Shown piece after piece: positions 26,258 to 35,783 of a stretch of DNA of 64,000 nt. The position numbers were made by a program, and so were the translations under genes. Position 1 is the stretch's first letter; each line of letters starts with the position of its first letter. Below the pieces are notes generated by a model. That model was not told the DNA's origin, made no database searches, and saw only the letters and a program-made list of their open reading frames with translations. This DNA is from Terrimicrobiaceae bacterium (lineage in GTDB: Bacteria > Verrucomicrobiota > Verrucomicrobiia > Chthoniobacterales > Terrimicrobiaceae). The DNA lies in contig JAGYIV010000012.1 in the NCBI GenBank assembly GCA_018402345.1, forward strand, positions 245,813 to 309,812, written 5' to 3'.

Positions 26258-27544
26258 ATGGCATCGACAAGCGGAATTGGAAGCCCTGCCAGCGGTGGTC
26301 TGCCGGTTGGCCAACCCGATGCCCATGACGGCATTGATCCTGATCCACAGGATGAGCAGGATTTTCAACAGATTCTGCAGGGCACACCCCACACTCAGTC
26401 CACCGGTCCCGGTCGTAAGGAGATCGATCCGAAATTCCGAATGTCGCTCTGGAGCGATTCCGTTGATCCAAACCTGCCGGTTGGCCAACCCGATGCCCAT
26501 GACGGCATTGATCCTGATCCACAGGATGAGCAGGCTTTTCAACAGATTCTGCAGGGCACACCCCACACTCAGTCCACCGGTCCCGGTCGTGTGGAGATCG
26601 ATCCGAAATTCCGAATGTCGCTCTGGAGCGATTCCGTTGATCCAAACCCGTCCGTGGACTTGGACAATTACCAACCCGAGGTGCCGGAGGTGCCGGATCC
26701 AGCAGAAAAGCCATCCAATTTCTGGACATCCCTCAGGTCCGGTATCGACGCAGGCTTGAACAAGATTAAGGATTTTCTCGCAAAACCCGAAGTCGCTCAA
26801 TTTGTTCGTGCGGCCAATGTCGTGTTCGCCGGCGCCATGGTGGTGGCTGCGGGCGTTATGATCGCCACTGGTGTCGGTGCTCCCGCAGGCATCGCCGCTC
26901 TCGCTCTCGCGGGCGGCGCTGGCCTTGCCATGCAACTTCCGGCCGTGCATGACAAACTCCAAGCCGGTGTTGTCGCTCTCACGTCTCCGGTCCTCGGCAA
27001 AGAGACCGCGGAAAAACTCGGTCCTCTCGTGACTCAAGGCCTGATCGCCGGCCTGATGATTGCCATCGTCGCCACCGGGGGACAGGCTGGTTCTGCCCAG
27101 GGAGCGCTCGATGCCGCCGTCGGCGTCTTCAATACCATGAGGGATGCTTTCAATGGGATTGCTCAAGTTTACCAATCCGGCGGGCCGGTGCTGGAACTGC
27201 TCGGCGTCGATGTCGATACCCAAGCACTCAAAGACATGGCTGCCGTGTTCGGCACCATGGGCGCGCTCATGCCGGACCTGTCGAAGTTCGCGGAGGGGCT
27301 CGGCGGGTCGCTCAAGGACTTCCTCGCCAATCCGGATATGGATGCCTTCAAGAAGTTTATTTCCACCGTGAAAGATGCCCCCGAAAGTCTCACCAAACTC
27401 ATCGACTCCGATTTCCTCAAAAATCTCGGTGCGATGATCGACTCCGCCGATCAATTCCTCGACGCCTTAAAAAGTGACACGGTTCTACAAAACATCCTTT
27501 CGATTCTTGCCCAATCCAACCCAACACTAAAACTCCAACCCTGA
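26258..27544 (+). CDS. YopB/IpaB-like translocator (pore-forming) with tandem N-terminal duplication
   Basis: The 428-residue protein carries two hydrophobic regions, at about residues 185-230 (MVVAAGVMIATGVGAPAGIA) and 258-280 (GLIAGLMIAIVATGG), separated by a short polar stretch, as in YopB-class translocators that insert in the host membrane. The N-terminal part is two near-identical 58-residue repeats (PVGQPDAHDGIDPDPQDEQ ... MSLWSDSVDPN) from a 174-bp tandem duplication. It follows the SycD-type chaperone by 7 bp. A similar gene comes next, so two large translocators may act together. Confidence 0.75.
   Translation: MASTSGIGSPASGGLPVGQPDAHDGIDPDPQDEQDFQQILQGTPHTQSTGPGRKEIDPKFRMSLWSDSVDPNLPVGQPDAHDGIDPDPQDEQAFQQILQGTPHTQSTGPGRVEIDPKFRMSLWSDSVDPNPSVDLDNYQPEVPEVPDPAEKPSNFWTSLRSGIDAGLNKIKDFLAKPEVAQFVRAANVVFAGAMVVAAGVMIATGVGAPAGIAALALAGGAGLAMQLPAVHDKLQAGVVALTSPVLGKETAEKLGPLVTQGLIAGLMIAIVATGGQAGSAQGALDAAVGVFNTMRDAFNGIAQVYQSGGPVLELLGVDVDTQALKDMAAVFGTMGALMPDLSKFAEGLGGSLKDFLANPDMDAFKKFISTVKDAPESLTKLIDSDFLKNLGAMIDSADQFLDALKSDTVLQNILSILAQSNPTLKLQP
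26301..26648 (+). repeat. 174-bp tandem duplication inside the translocator gene
   Basis: Units 26301-26474 and 26475-26648 differ at only a few positions (for example gattttc/gcttttc). The unit keeps the reading frame (58 codons). It contains acaggatgagcagg followed by a/c then tt, the same string as the core of dispersed repeat R1, suggesting that a dispersed repeat was captured into coding sequence. Confidence 0.95.
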
Positions 27545-27551
27545 TTTACCT

Positions 27552-28550
27552 ATGCCTTCCTCACCATCCGTAACCAACGATCCGAATAAAAACCCTGTGG
27601 CCCCTGCGGGAGGATCACTTCCCGTTCCAGCCACATCCGATCTGTCACCCAAGGATAATCTGGCCCAAAAAGATGCTCTCGTCGTCGTGCCTGATACCCT
27701 TGCCTCCCCAGATTTCGCAAGCGAAGAACAACCGGAAATTGATACTCCAGAGCAATTTCGCTCTAAAAAACCTGTCATTCCCAAAGACCTGCCCGACTAT
27801 TTCCTCCTCCTTGCCACACAGCAGAAGAAGGATTTGGAGCAAAAAAAGGTGAATATGGAATCACGGCTAAAGAGTTCGACATCCATTCAAAAAGCCCAAG
27901 AGAAAGCCAACCTTGAGACCGACAAGAAAATCAACGAGCAAACCGAATCCCAACAGAAATCCAATGCCAAGTCGGGATTTTTGAGCATTTTCACAAAAAT
28001 TTTCTCCGTCATTACATTCGCTATCGGGGCTGCCATGATGTTTGTTCCGGGGTTGCAACCCCTTGGGATCGCCCTCATGGTGACCAGCGCGATTGCATTC
28101 GCCACCTCGTTTCCGGAGGTCACGAAGGCCCTTGGAGATGTCTTTACAAAAATCCTCACCCCCTTGCTGGGCGAAGAATTGGCGAAAAAGATCGGGCCGA
28201 TTGTGGCAGCCGTTGTCATCGCCGTGACCCAGATCGCGATCATGGTTGCGGTTCCCAACCCCGCTCAAGCCCTCTCCGCCGCCGCGGCCATCCTCAAAAC
28301 CATTTCCGCCGGTTCCCAGGTCGCCCAGGCGGCCGTTTCGGGCGGGGTTGGCGTCTCCATTGGAGTCAACAACCTCGACCTTGCAGATATCACCAACGCG
28401 TTGGACAAGCTTCTTGCAAGTTCGGACCTCTTCAGCTCCCAGTTCCACAACATCCTTGATGCCCTCAACAAGGAATACCAGAACATGTCCGACAGCGTCC
28501 GGAAGTATGTCCAGCAAATCGACGATACTCCGAAAATCTCCATCGCCTGA
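27552..28550 (+). CDS. Second YopB/CopB-like translocator
   Basis: The 332-residue protein has a disordered N-terminus, a charged helical region (QKKDLEQKKVNMESRLK), then two hydrophobic regions at about 150-187 (FAIGAAMMFVPGLQPLGIAL) and 216-238 (AAVVIAVTQIAIMVAVPN). It ends in an amphipathic coiled coil (FHNILDALNKEYQNMSDSV). This is the YopB/CopB layout of pore-forming translocators. It lies 7 bp after the first translocator gene. G+C dips in the first third. Confidence 0.8.
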   Translation: MPSSPSVTNDPNKNPVAPAGGSLPVPATSDLSPKDNLAQKDALVVVPDTLASPDFASEEQPEIDTPEQFRSKKPVIPKDLPDYFLLLATQQKKDLEQKKVNMESRLKSSTSIQKAQEKANLETDKKINEQTESQQKSNAKSGFLSIFTKIFSVITFAIGAAMMFVPGLQPLGIALMVTSAIAFATSFPEVTKALGDVFTKILTPLLGEELAKKIGPIVAAVVIAVTQIAIMVAVPNPAQALSAAAAILKTISAGSQVAQAAVSGGVGVSIGVNNLDLADITNALDKLLASSDLFSSQFHNILDALNKEYQNMSDSVRKYVQQIDDTPKISIA

Positions 28551-28572
28551 TCCCCAACCGCCACCAATTACC

Positions 28573-29394
28573 ATGGATAAAATCAATACCGACTCAATCA
28601 AGCCCACAACGCTGCCGGTCATCGACAGTGGATCCGGCATCTCCTCCCAAATCGCCAAGCCGATCCTCGACGGCAATGCCCTACATGTCGGCAACGGTGT
28701 TCCCAAAAGTGAAGGCACCGGCGCCAATAGCACTCCTGAAATCTCCGAGCCTGCCAAAGTCTCCATCTTCGAAATCTCCGAGGAGCAAAGCAGGATGTTC
28801 GCGGACCTCCTCATGAAGCTTCTCCAACTCTCGGGGATCATGCTTGAAACCCAGGCTCAAAACCTTAAAAACCGCCAGAGCGCCAATGAGAATGTCTATT
28901 CCACCCAACTCAAAGCGGCCGAGGAGACCCTCTCCAAAAACCGGACGAATGCCTGTATGGGAATTGCCGCCGGCGGGATGACACTCTTCGCAGCGGGCTT
29001 CTCTATGAAGCAACTCGGTGCCGCGGGTTCCAAGACTATGGAATTCAGCAAGCTCTCCGGTGCAACCAAAGCAGAAAACGGCGTTTCGGTCCTCTCGGAT
29101 GCCTCCAAAACCACTATGAAAGGATTGGGGCGTGAAATCGACCAACTGAACACAAGAGCCCAAACCATCACCGCCGGGGCCAATGCCATGGGAAACACCT
29201 CGAATTCCGCCGGACAGATGGCCGCCTCCCGGAGCGAATACGAGGCCGCCGCCAACGAGGCTCTCGCGAACCTTCAGCGCAAGGGGGCGGATAACCTCGA
29301 TCAGGCTGTCAGTTCCAATCAGTCGGTCTTCGACAAACTGTCAACCGAGATGGTCGCCAGTCTCAAGAGCGTCATGATGGCTGCCGTGCGATGA
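28573..29394 (+). CDS. sctB: YopD/CopD-like minor translocator (SctB candidate)
   Basis: The ATG at 28573 gives a 273-residue protein; the longer open frame upstream overlaps the preceding gene and is rejected. It has one hydrophobic segment near 128-146 (CMGIAAGGMTLFAAGFSM) flanked by helical regions (FADLLMKLLQLSGIMLETQA) and a C-terminal amphipathic helix. That fits minor translocators such as YopD. The following gene overlaps its stop (ATGA at 29391-29394). Confidence 0.7.
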   Translation: MDKINTDSIKPTTLPVIDSGSGISSQIAKPILDGNALHVGNGVPKSEGTGANSTPEISEPAKVSIFEISEEQSRMFADLLMKLLQLSGIMLETQAQNLKNRQSANENVYSTQLKAAEETLSKNRTNACMGIAAGGMTLFAAGFSMKQLGAAGSKTMEFSKLSGATKAENGVSVLSDASKTTMKGLGREIDQLNTRAQTITAGANAMGNTSNSAGQMAASRSEYEAAANEALANLQRKGADNLDQAVSSNQSVFDKLSTEMVASLKSVMMAAVR

Positions 29395-29783
29395 GCCTCA
29401 CGGGCATGGTCCCTTCGCATGTCGATGCCCTCCTCGAGTTGCTCGCCGTTCCTTCGGACGAGCGCCAACTCCCGCTCCAGCGGATTCTCGACACCGGCCA
29501 CATCGTGGAACTCCGTGCCTCGGAAGGGCGGCATTTCCTCTGCGGTTTGCTGCATGAGTTGCCGCTTGATCCCCACGATCCGCTGTTCGAGGCGTTGCTG
29601 GAGGAGCCATTCGAGGCCGATGCGTGTGGTTTTTTGGCGTGGGAGCCACCCGAGCAGCGCCTGATTTACTGGAGCGAAATTCTCCCCGCCGGGCAGGGGG
29701 AGCCCCCCACTCCCGACCTTCCGGCCTTCCTGCGCGAACTTACGGCGCTTTCCAAAAAGGTCTCGCTCGCGGGAGCGCTTTAG
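29391..29783 (+). CDS. CesT-like T3SS chaperone
   Basis: The 130-residue acidic protein resembles class I chaperones: HFLCGLLHELPLDPHDPLFE, then ALLEEPFEADACGFLAWEPP and EQRLIYWSEILPA, i.e. the strand-turn-helix-strand core with a conserved LP near the end of the last strand. Its start overlaps the stop of the minor translocator gene. Clients could be that translocator or early substrates. Confidence 0.62.
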   Translation: MSLTGMVPSHVDALLELLAVPSDERQLPLQRILDTGHIVELRASEGRHFLCGLLHELPLDPHDPLFEALLEEPFEADACGFLAWEPPEQRLIYWSEILPAGQGEPPTPDLPAFLRELTALSKKVSLAGAL

Positions 29784-29804
29784 GGCATTCACAGGGGCTT
29801 TCCA

Positions 29805-31815
29805 ATGCGTCGCCTGCCCATCCCATTCTCCGCTCTTGCGGTCTTCCTTGCGGCGCTCCTCGCATTCGCCTCGCAAGCTCCCGCCGATTCCCGCAGCGAG
29901 GCCTCGATCGCGGCGGCGATTCCCTGGCCGAAGATCAAATACCTCATCGTCGCCCAGAACCGGGAAGTGGGCGACATCCTCTCCGATCTCGCCCAACAAC
30001 ACGGCGTCCGCTCGGTCGTCAGCCCGAATGTGAAGGGCCGCGCCAGTGGGCGCTTTGAAAACTATCCCGCCGGGCGATCTGCTCTCGCAACTCTCGCGGT
30101 CGTTCAATCTCATGTGGATGTTTCACAATGGCATCCTCTATGTCGGCACGCCGGTGGAGGTGCAGACGACTCTCGTCACCCTCCGCTTCGCAAAGGCCGA
30201 TCCCGTTCTCTATTCCTTGGATTCGCTCGGAATCCTCGCCCCCGGTTCCTCCGTCAGTGCCGTGGAGGGCAGCCCGATCCTTTCTATCACAGGCCTTCCG
30301 GCGTTTGTGGACATCACCAAACACATCGCGCAGACGATGGACAACCAGCAGCAGTTCCACCAGCAGGGCGAGATGGTCATTGAGGTGTTTCCCCTTAACC
30401 ACGCGTGGGCTTCCGACATCGTCCTCAGCGGCGATTCCACGACCACTTCCGGAGCCACCGGCGGCCCTGGCACCGTCATCAAAGGAGTTGCCACGCTTCT
30501 CAACGAACTCGTCACCCAAAGCGGCCAGCTTGGCAGCGGGTTGGTCACCGAAACCTTCGCTTCCGGCGGGAGGCCGCGTCCGATGGTCGGAGCTCTGGGC
30601 CCGCAACAAGCAGCGGAAACCGCGCGCCTCGGTTTTTATCCCGGCCCCTCAGGCCAATCGTCGGGTTCCCAACAACCGGCGCCCCAAGCACCCCCTTCGC
30701 AAGTCCAGCAAGACGGCGGTCCCTTCGACACCGCTGGTGGTCCCGGCATTCCCGGCGCCTACGCGACGAACCAAGCCTCGATCATGGCCGATGTCCGCCG
30801 AAATGCCGTTGTCGTGCGCGACATCCGCGAAAACATGGCGTCCTACAAATCCGCCATCGAGCGCTTGGATGTGCCGGTGCGCATCATCGAAATCTCCGCC
30901 GCCATCGTGGATCTCGCCATCGGCACCTCGCGCAGCCTCGGCCTCAACTCGATCGGCGTGGGAGTGGCAGGGAAGGGGGGCATCGGAGCAAGCTCCACCG
31001 GGCGGCCGGATATCGTCGTCAACGACGACAACCTCATTGCCCAAAATCTCGCCGACGACGCGGAACTCACCGCTCCGATCATTGGCCGGTCGGGCGATCT
31101 GGCTTCCGTCGCCGATGCCCCGAACATCCTCGCCAGCGGCGTTTTTGGAACGACCCAAATCATGGGTTCAATCAACGCGCTCGAGCAGGACAACAAGGCA
31201 CGCACCCTTTCACGCCCGACGGTCCTGACTCTCGACAATTTCGGCGCGACCATCAGCCGCCAGGAGACATTCTATGTCAACTCGACCGGCCAGTATGTGA
31301 GCAATCTCTTCAATGTCAGCACGGGCCTCAGCCTCCAAGTCATCCCCCATGTCACCATCGACAGCGGCAAGGAACGCATCTACCTCCAGGTGAAAATCGA
31401 GGATGGCCAACTCGGCGCGCGCCAGGTGACCTCGATTCCCACAGTCCAGCAGTCCTCGCTCACCACCCAGGCGCTCATCAAGCGCAACCAAAGCCTCCTC
31501 GTTGGCGGTCTTTATCTGAAGGTCGATAAGAAGCAGGCCAGCGGCTACCCGTGGCTCCAGCGGATTCCAGTCCTGGGCTACCTTTTTTCGGTGAAAGGCA
31601 AGGTGGATGACATGGTGGAGCGCATTTTTGTGATCACGCCGCGCATCGTGGAGATCGATTCCAAGGGCCTCGGCGACTACTCCAAGTATTTCCAACCCGC
31701 CACGCTTGAGGCGGAGGCGATCGACGAGGAGGTCGCTCTCGATCTCCCCGTGGCGGAAATTCCTCCCGCTCCCAAGAAACCCAAACCCGCCCCGAAACCG
31801 GCCACAAAAAAATGA
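29805..31815 (+). CDS. sctC: T3SS outer-membrane secretin SctC, with an apparent 1-bp frameshift
   Basis: The ATG at 29805 gives a signal peptide (ALAVFLAALLAFASQAPA) and the N0 domain (KIKYLIVAQNREVGDILSDL). Near 30060-30063 the frame must change: reading ...GRFEN then IPPGDLLSQLSRSFNLMW requires removal of one base in gaaaactatccc. After this, the rest is a normal secretin: ring modules, then the secretin domain with LSRPTVLTLDNFGATIS, TGLSLQVIPHVTIDSG and SLLVGGLYLKVDKK. Restored length is about 670 residues. SctC forms the outer-membrane channel. The lesion may be real or a sequencing error. Confidence 0.88.
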
Positions 31816-32639
31816 CCCAACTTGATCCGCTCCATAAACGGACCTCCGCCGGGCTGCTGACAACCTGGATGCGCCGCGCGCTGGTTCTCGTCGCCGTGAT
31901 CGCCCTCGCGGGCTGCGGTCGCGAAGACCTCTACACAAATGTCACCGAGAGCGATGCCAACACAATGCTCGGCCTCCTCATCGCCCGCGGCATCTCGGCC
32001 ACGAAGCGCCCGGTGAAGGAGAACCTCTTCGCCGTTGCTGTGCCGCGCGACCAGTTCGCCAGCGCTGTCGATATCCTCAAGTGGTATGGCATCCCCAAGG
32101 AAACCTTCCAAGGCATCGGCGAGATGTTTCCCAAAACGGGCCTCGTCTCTTCCCCGAGCGAGGAACGCATCCGCTTCATGGCCGCCCTCGCGGGCAACAT
32201 CTCGGAAATGCTCAGCAACTTCGACGGCGTCATCACCGCCCGCGTGATTCTCGTTCTGCCGAGCAATGACCCCTACACGCACGCCAACAACCCCGCCTCG
32301 GCATCCGTCTTCCTTAAAATCCGCCCCGGGTTTGACACGACCGCGCAGATTCCGCAGATCAAGCAACTCGTCATGAACAGCGTCGAGGGGCTCAAATACG
32401 AACATGTCGCCGTGACGCTTGTGCGCTCGGATGAGGTGGACTTCTTCAATCCACTCAAACTTACCGACGCAACCGTGTCCTTCCTCGGAATCAAAATTCC
32501 GGCCCAGTCGATCTGGATTTTCTACACGCTCGCAGGCTTGGTGGGGGTGCTTGTCGTGGTTGTCGCCGCCGGCGGGTCATGGCTCTATATCCGCCACCGC
32601 CGTGAAGCGAAACCTGCCGAACCCCCGCCTGCCTCTTGA
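31812..32639 (+). CDS. sctJ: T3SS inner-membrane ring lipoprotein SctJ
   Basis: The 275-residue protein carries a lipobox ALAGC with lipidated C35. Its two ring-building domains match YscJ/FliF: MLGLLIARGISATKR with FAVAVPRDQFASAVDIL, and ISEMLSNFDGVITARVILVL with PASASVFLKIRPG. A C-terminal membrane helix (IFYTLAGLVGVLVVVVAAGG) precedes a basic tail. It forms the inner ring with SctD. Its start overlaps the sctC stop by 4 bp. Confidence 0.93.
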   Translation: MTQLDPLHKRTSAGLLTTWMRRALVLVAVIALAGCGREDLYTNVTESDANTMLGLLIARGISATKRPVKENLFAVAVPRDQFASAVDILKWYGIPKETFQGIGEMFPKTGLVSSPSEERIRFMAALAGNISEMLSNFDGVITARVILVLPSNDPYTHANNPASASVFLKIRPGFDTTAQIPQIKQLVMNSVEGLKYEHVAVTLVRSDEVDFFNPLKLTDATVSFLGIKIPAQSIWIFYTLAGLVGVLVVVVAAGGSWLYIRHRREAKPAEPPPAS

Positions 32640-32656
32640 GCCTCCACGCGTTTCCG

Positions 32657-33329
32657 ATGAGCAAAAATCCCGCTGAGACATGGATGAAACTCGCCGAATC
32701 CTGGATCGGAATCGCGCCGAGGGACGACCAGTTCGACTCATGGTTGAAGCTCAACCTCCACCCCACGCTCGCCGAACACCTGCCGGAGAAGTTCGCCTCC
32801 GTTATCGAGTCTGACCCGCGCGCGCTGGCATTTGCACAGCGCCACTTGCGCTCGCGCTTCCAGTGGGAATCCACGTGGGTCGATTGGATGCCGAACAATC
32901 CCGTTTCCAACCTTCTCATCGCTCCGAAGGAAACCCTTGAGCGCACCGTCTTGCTGGCAGGTGCCTTGGGGTGCCGCGAACTCATCGCCACCACGATCGC
33001 GCGAACAGACCGCCGCCAGTTGGCCGATGCGCTTGGCGTCGATGTGCTCCAGCGCCTGGCCTCGCGTCCCTCGCTGAATCGTCTGAGGGTTCCCGCCTCT
33101 GCCCGCATGGATGACTGGGCGGGCGATCCGGTGGCGACCCTTCGCCGCAGTGGATTGCTCTGCTTGCGCGTGGCAGTAGCGCCGTATCCGAATGCCATCG
33201 AGTTTCGCCTCGCCGCCATGTTTCCCGATCCCGTGTGGAAATTCTCCGCGCCGGTCGCCGAATCCGATGAATCGGCAGCCGGCCCTCGATTGTCTCGAAG
33301 CCGCCCGTCAACTCGATCTGGCCCTATGA
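32657..33329 (+). CDS. sctK: SctK-like sorting-platform protein; reads through into sctL as assembled
   Basis: The ATG at 32657 (MSKNPAETWMKLAESW) is chosen over an upstream TTG. Position between sctJ and sctL, size of about 223 residues, and the helical content with LLIAPKETLERTVLLAGALG and RLASRPSLNRL fit YscK/SctK accessory proteins, which link the ATPase stalk complex to the cytoplasmic ring. In the current frame there is no stop before sctL, giving a K-L fused ORF. Shifting +1 near 33240-33280 yields [14 protein letters not shown] and a stop at 33327-33329 overlapping the sctL ATG, the usual arrangement. I therefore suspect a 1-bp indel. Confidence 0.6.
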
Positions 33330-33940
33330 GCGCGACCATCCTTCAATCCTCCCCCGACCTCCCGCCATTGGCGGCGGGTTCGATCCTGCGTCCATCGACA
33401 GCCCGTGCGCTGGTCGAGGCGGAGCTGATTCTGGCGAAGGCCCGCGAGATCGAGGCCACCAGCCGCGAAGCGGCCGAGCGCGAGGCGGAGGTTCAACGCA
33501 AGGCGGGGTTTGAAAAAGGTCTCCACGAAGGTCTCCTCGAAGCGCGCGTGCACAATCTCGAAACCGTGGCCGCAACCTCGAAGGCGTTGGCAAATATCCA
33601 CGGGCAAATCTGCGACGTTGTCGTTTCTTGCCTCCGCACGCTCCTCCGCGACATGCCCTCAGCCCAGCGCATCGAACAGGCGGCGACGCTGGCGCTGGAA
33701 ACCGTGAATCTTCAGCAAACAGTCGTCCTCTGCGTGAACCCCGTCGATTTGCAGGCGGCGGTGCCCGTTTCCCAGAAACTCTCCGCCCTCATGTCGGGCG
33801 GGGCACGGGTGGAATGCCGTGGACGCGAGGATGTGAATCCCGGCGACTGCCTTTTGGAAACCCCCATGGGAATCATCCGCTGCGCGCTGGAAGACCAGCT
33901 GGCGGCGATTCAAAAGGCGCTTCTCGCCGCGCAGGATTGA
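33326..33940 (+). CDS. sctL: T3SS ATPase stator protein SctL
   Basis: The ATG at 33326 gives about 204 residues. A long charged helix ([40 protein letters not shown]) is followed by a globular C-terminal part ([20 protein letters not shown], then [20 protein letters not shown]). This is the YscL/FliH pattern; the [12 protein letters not shown] segment is diagnostic. SctL dimers hold and regulate the SctN ATPase. sctN begins 5 bp downstream. Confidence 0.9.
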   Translation: MSATILQSSPDLPPLAAGSILRPSTARALVEAELILAKAREIEATSREAAEREAEVQRKAGFEKGLHEGLLEARVHNLETVAATSKALANIHGQICDVVVSCLRTLLRDMPSAQRIEQAATLALETVNLQQTVVLCVNPVDLQAAVPVSQKLSALMSGGARVECRGREDVNPGDCLLETPMGIIRCALEDQLAAIQKALLAAQD

Positions 33941-33945
33941 ACGCC

Positions 33946-35279
33946 ATGTCCGCCGCCGCACCGCTTCCCGGCTACTTTGAAAGACTCCGCGCGGCGGGCT
34001 CCGCTGTTCAACCCCGCCGCCTCACCGGCCAGATCACCCAGGTTGCAGGTGTATTGGTGAAGGCGCTTCTGCCTGGTGTCCAAGTCGGAGAGTTGTGCGA
34101 GGTCTGGCGTCCAGGCGCAAGGGAACCCCAATTCGCCGAGGTGATCGGCTTCTCCGGTTCCACAGCGCTCCTCATGCCGGTGGGGGACTACGAGGGCCTT
34201 TGCTCGAACACCGAAGTGCGCCCGACGGGCCGCACCCACTCGATCAAGGTGGGCGAGGGGTTGCTGGGTCGCGTCCTCGATGGCCTTGGCAATTTCATCG
34301 ACACCTCCGACAAGCCGTTCGTCGCGGAAGCCGAGTATCCCGTCAATGCCCAGCCGCCGGATCCCCTCTCGCGCGGTCTCGTGGAGCATCCGCTCTCGCT
34401 CGGCTTGCGTGCGATGGATGCCCTTCTTACCTGCGGCGAGGGCCAACGCATCGGCATCTTCGCCGCCGCCGGTGGTGGAAAAAGCACGCTCCTTTCCCAG
34501 ATTCTTAGAAACACCGAGGCCGATGTCGTTGTCCTCGCTCTGATCGGCGAGCGCGGCCGCGAGGTGCGCGAGTTTTTGGAGATGGTTCTCGATGAGGAAT
34601 CCCGCAAGCGCGCGGTGCTTGTTGTTTCGACCTCGGACCGCCCGGCCATCGAACGCCTCAAGTCGGCCCATGTCGCCACGACGGTCGCCGAGTATTTCCG
34701 CGACAAGGGCAAAAAAGTCCTGCTCATGCTCGACTCGGTGACCCGCTTCGCCCGCGCGCAGCGCTCGATCGGCCTTGCGGCGGGCGAGCCCCCGCCCGCC
34801 GTGGATTTCCCCCTTCGGTGTTCAACGCGCTCCCCGCACTCCTCGAGCGTGCGGGCCCGGCGGAAAATGGATCGATCACCGCGATCTACACAGTCCTCGT
34901 GGAGGGGGACGACATGAACGAACCTGTCGCCGACGAGGTGCGTTCGATCCTCGACGGACATGTCATTCTCTCCCGCCGCCTCGCCTCGGCGTATCACTAT
35001 CCCGCCATCGATGTCCTCGAGAGTGTGAGCCGCGTCATGGGAAATGTAGTGGACGAATCCCACAAAGCCGCCGCCGGCAAGGTCCGCGACATGCTTGCGC
35101 GCTACCGCGACACCGAACTCCTCATCCGCATCGGCGAATACAAGAAGGGCAGCGACCCCGCGACCGACGAGGCGATCGAAAAAAACAAGGCGATCAATGA
35201 ATTTCTAAAACAAAAACTCTCCGACAAATCCTCGTTTCAAGACGCCGTGGAGGGCCTCAAGAAACTCGCCGGCGCATGA
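33946..35279 (+). CDS. sctN: T3SS ATPase SctN, with an apparent 1-bp deletion
   Basis: The ATG at 33946 starts a protein with the F1-like ATPase layout. Walker A is AAAGGGKST (K179), with [12 protein letters not shown] and the [20 protein letters not shown] region. At about 34796-34800 (gagcccccgcccgccgtgg) one base is missing: adding one G restores [20 protein letters not shown], after which the C-terminal half ([31 protein letters not shown]) follows in frame. Restored length is about 444 residues, normal. It energises unfolding and export of substrates. As assembled, the product would be truncated shortly after the break. Confidence 0.9.
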
Positions 35280-35770
35280 AGTATCCGCTCACATTTTTGC
35301 TCGGCCTCCGCAAGACGCGCATGGAGAGATGCGAGCAGGCCCTCGCGCAAGCCCGCGCCATGGTGAAACGCCGCCACGAGGAACTCGAGGCCCGCATCCG
35401 CGAACACCGAGAGTATGTCGAGTGGTGCGATCGCGAGGAGGACCGCATGTTCGCCGAGTTGTTCGCCAAGCCCGCCCAGCATCAAAAGGTCCTCGACGCC
35501 CGCGCCGAAATGCTCGCCAACCGCGCGAAGGAGGCGGAATTTCTTCAGCGCATAGAGGAGGCCAAGGCCGCCCTCGAAGCCGCCCGCGCCGAGGAGGCCC
35601 GCTGCCTCGCCGAACTCCAGGTCGCCATCCGCAACCGCGAAAAACTCGATTCCCACAAGGCCCTTTGGACCGAGGGATTCAAACAAGCCGAACAAATGGC
35701 CGAGGATCTTGTGATGGAGGAAACCGCGGAATCCGCCTACCTTCGCAACACCCATGCAGAAGCCGTGTAG
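35276..35770 (+). CDS. sctO: T3SS stalk protein SctO (YscO/CdsO-like)
   Basis: The 164-residue protein is almost entirely a two-stranded coiled coil: KTRMERCEQALAQARAMVKR and EAKAALEAARAEEARCLAEL. Length and place between sctN and sctP identify YscO/FliJ-like stalk proteins, which rotate within the ATPase ring and contact the export gate. The start overlaps the sctN stop (ATGA at 35276-35279). Confidence 0.85.
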   Translation: MKYPLTFLLGLRKTRMERCEQALAQARAMVKRRHEELEARIREHREYVEWCDREEDRMFAELFAKPAQHQKVLDARAEMLANRAKEAEFLQRIEEAKAALEAARAEEARCLAELQVAIRNREKLDSHKALWTEGFKQAEQMAEDLVMEETAESAYLRNTHAEAV

Positions 35771-35783
35771 GGACCACAAAGCC

